Shown: positions 62,577 to 64,000 of the stretch, piece after piece
Position numbering within the stretch: the stretch's first letter is position 1
How the letters are laid out: the number at the start of each line of letters is the position of its first letter
Assembly (NCBI GenBank): GCA_037442205.1
Contig: JBBIQS010000006.1
Location: forward strand, 87,132-151,131
Length of the DNA: 64,000 nt
From: JBBIQS01 sp037442205
Lineage (GTDB): Bacteria; Myxococcota; Myxococcia; Myxococcales; UBA5297
Direction of reading: 5' to 3'
Program-made: the position numbers and the translations under genes
Notes under the pieces: model-generated
What the model saw: the letters and a program-made list of their open reading frames with translations, nothing else
Databases searched by the model: none
What the model was told of the DNA's origin: nothing

Positions 62577-64000
62577 CTAGAAGTTCGGCAATCCCCACGA
62601 GCTTGCGCCTACCAGCCAGTCGGCGCTGGTGTTGGTGTCGGTGGCGCCCATGCGGCGCACGCTGTTGCCGATCGCGGAGGTGGCCGCACCGGCATAGTCG
62701 GCGCTGATGGAGAGAATGCTCGGGCTGCTGTTGTAGGTGCAGGGAACTGGCGCCGTTCCCGTGCCGCGGCAGTCGCTGGGCAACCATTGCCCGAGCCCCT
62801 GGATCGTCTGAACGTCGGCCGGGAAGGCGGAGGGAGGGGTCCCAGTCAGCGTCGACAGCTCGAAGGCGACCGCGTCCTGGTAGGTGCCGTCCGGTGCCTT
62901 CACCGCGACCACCCTATGGCTGTTGGTCAGTCCACTGGTCCCGCCATTGATATCCCACGCCGTGGCGTAGCACGCGGTGTGAGTGCAGCCGCCCTTTCCG
63001 CTGGCGTTGGTCTCGGTGGTCGTGGTGCCGGTCGTCGGCTTCAGGTGGACGACGATGATGTCGTCCTTGGCCACGTCGAGGAAAGGCAGTGTGACGAGGA
63101 TGGTCGACGCGCCTTCCTGGATCACGATGCCGCTGGTGTTGCCGGCGCTGACCACCAGCAGTTCGATGAGATCCAGGCTGCTGGTGATGTTCGGATTGAT
63201 CTCGTTGAGCATCAGCACCGCCGGCACCACGTAGCCCAGGAAGGTCGCGGCGTTCTTTGGCACCGCCTGTAGCGCCGAGCCGTAGGTATCGGTGACCGTG
63301 GCGGCGACCGTGACGGTGTAGATGGTTCCGCCGGTCTGGGCGCTGGTGGTCACGGTCACCGTGCGGCCGCTCACCGTGGCCGCGCTGGCGGTCAGCCCGT
63401 TGTCGAAGGTGAACTGACTGCCATCGGCGGCCACGCTCGCCGGCGCGATCAGGCGATCGAAAGCGACGACCACCTTGTTGCCGGCGGTCGCCGAGGCGCT
63501 CGCGACGGCCGGGGCCGGGCACGAGGTGACGGTCAGATCGGACGCCACCCACGCCGACGGCTGGGTGGTGGTGGTGTAGCGCCACAGCGGAGTGCCTTTG
63601 AGCCTGGCGGTGCAGTTGGCGGCCAGGTCGAACACCGTGTCCTGCAGCGACTGGGGCACCCGCAGCTTCACGCCGCCGACGGCCACCGTCCCGGTATTGA
63701 ACTGGGCCGCCACGAAGCCCTGGCCGCTGGCGGAAGGTGCCGCGGCGATGGTGCCGTCCATCGCGATCAGCTCGCTCTCGAGAGTCCCGATGTTCGCATT
63801 GACGTCGATCCCGGTCTCGTCCTGGACCAGTGCGGCCACGTCCTTGCCCGACTGGAGCACCCGCCAGCCGCTGAGGGCCTTGATCAGCTTGAGCCCGCTC
63901 TGCGTCCCCACGGTGGTCGCCGTGAAAGCCACGAAGTCGCCGACCTTGGGTGCGGGGGCGAGCGTTGCCGGATCGATGCCGACGTAGATGGCCGGCCCGA
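62577..64000 (-). CDS. large surface protein, N-terminal part outside window
   Basis: At least 474 residues, open to the right edge; an internal GTG at 63932 is not the true start because the same frame continues upstream ('PAIYVGIDPATLAPAPKVGD'). The first part is beta-rich; residues around 63250-63500 on the DNA encode a Big_5/SbsA-like Ig domain ('NKVVVAFDRLIAPASVAADG'). The C-terminal third starts 'VPAVLMLNEINPNITSSLDL', typical of a lamin-tail (LTD) fold often found in secreted proteins, and ends 'WGLPNF'. The signal sequence would lie beyond the edge. Secreted adhesin or nuclease-associated protein is inferred. Confidence 0.8.
   Translation of the reverse strand, partial: GPAIYVGIDPATLAPAPKVGDFVAFTATTVGTQSGLKLIKALSGWRVLQSGKDVAALVQDETGIDVNANIGTLESELIAMDGTIAAAPSASGQGFVAAQFNTGTVAVGGVKLRVPQSLQDTVFDLAANCTARLKGTPLWRYTTTTQPSAWVASDLTVTSCPAPAVASASATAGNKVVVAFDRLIAPASVAADGSQFTFDNGLTASAATVSGRTVTVTTSAQTGGTIYTVTVAATVTDTYGSALQAVPKNAATFLGYVVPAVLMLNEINPNITSSLDLIELLVVSAGNTSGIVIQEGASTILVTLPFLDVAKDDIIVVHLKPTTGTTTTETNASGKGGCTHTACYATAWDINGGTSGLTNSHRVVAVKAPDGTYQDAVAFELSTLTGTPPSAFPADVQTIQGLGQWLPSDCRGTGTAPVPCTYNSSPSILSISADYAGAATSAIGNSVRRMGATDTNTSADWLVGASSWGLPNF

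Overview
The window is uniformly GC-rich (about 70% by eye) and comes from a Gram-negative bacterium: it has lpxC, many lipoprotein signal peptides, a barrel-like outer-membrane protein and a periplasmic HtrA protease. Several traits point to a myxobacterium-like member of Myxococcota (former Deltaproteobacteria): FHA-linked regulators, cysteine-rich lipoproteins, IPT/TIG, PKD, PPC and LamG surface modules, a DUF1844 protein, and dense genes with frequent GTG starts. This placement is inferred from gene content; there is no rRNA gene in the window. I see no phage, insertion sequence or CRISPR array.

Layout. 1-3.3 kb: the end of a DUF4261-like gene, two small proteins and an APC permease with a large cytosolic tail. 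3.4-11.8 kb: five overlapping minus-strand genes that all encode secreted lipoproteins (VWA, ASH/PKD/DUF2135, Cys-rich with PPC, IPT/TIG, Cys-rich), behind one recognisable promoter. 11.9-18 kb: a secreted protein, an acetyltransferase, a HAD phosphatase, a degenerate NtrC-like regulator, and a POT transporter with a Nudix hydrolase. 18-21.8 kb: a tandem duplication of a whole transcription unit encoding secreted proteins with a shared N-terminus and phage-tail-collar-like C-termini. 21.9-34.3 kb: mfd, an HD-GYP phosphodiesterase, a B12-type radical SAM protein, a transsulfuration enzyme, a possible DHH-like protein, a methyltransferase, and thiE-GATase-thiD with overlapping ends. 34.4-40.7 kb: envelope genes (a small protein with a strong promoter, htrA, DUF1844, lpxC, an outer-membrane protein, a cupin-like protein, a CPA2 antiporter). 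40.9-49.7 kb: a second POT transporter, a reduced pyruvate-kinase-like protein, a lipoprotein, phosphofructokinase, FHA-GGDEF with a GH57 glucan enzyme, and a phosphoesterase. 49.9-64 kb: an FAD oxidoreductase, ygfZ with a pseudo-receiver, a Fpg glycosylase, a carotenoid oxygenase, a dual-specificity phosphatase, a HAD protein, a lower-GC orphan, a THUMP methyltransferase, tRNA-Phe, a BtpA-like protein and the 3' part of a large surface protein.

The parts most likely to hold new biology are the five-lipoprotein operon, the duplicated tail-collar units with a covarying leader hairpin, and several enzymes or regulators that have lost signature residues (the NtrC-like protein, the pyruvate-kinase-like protein, the pseudo-receiver). 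Most large ORFs on the strand opposite these genes are GC-driven shadows.
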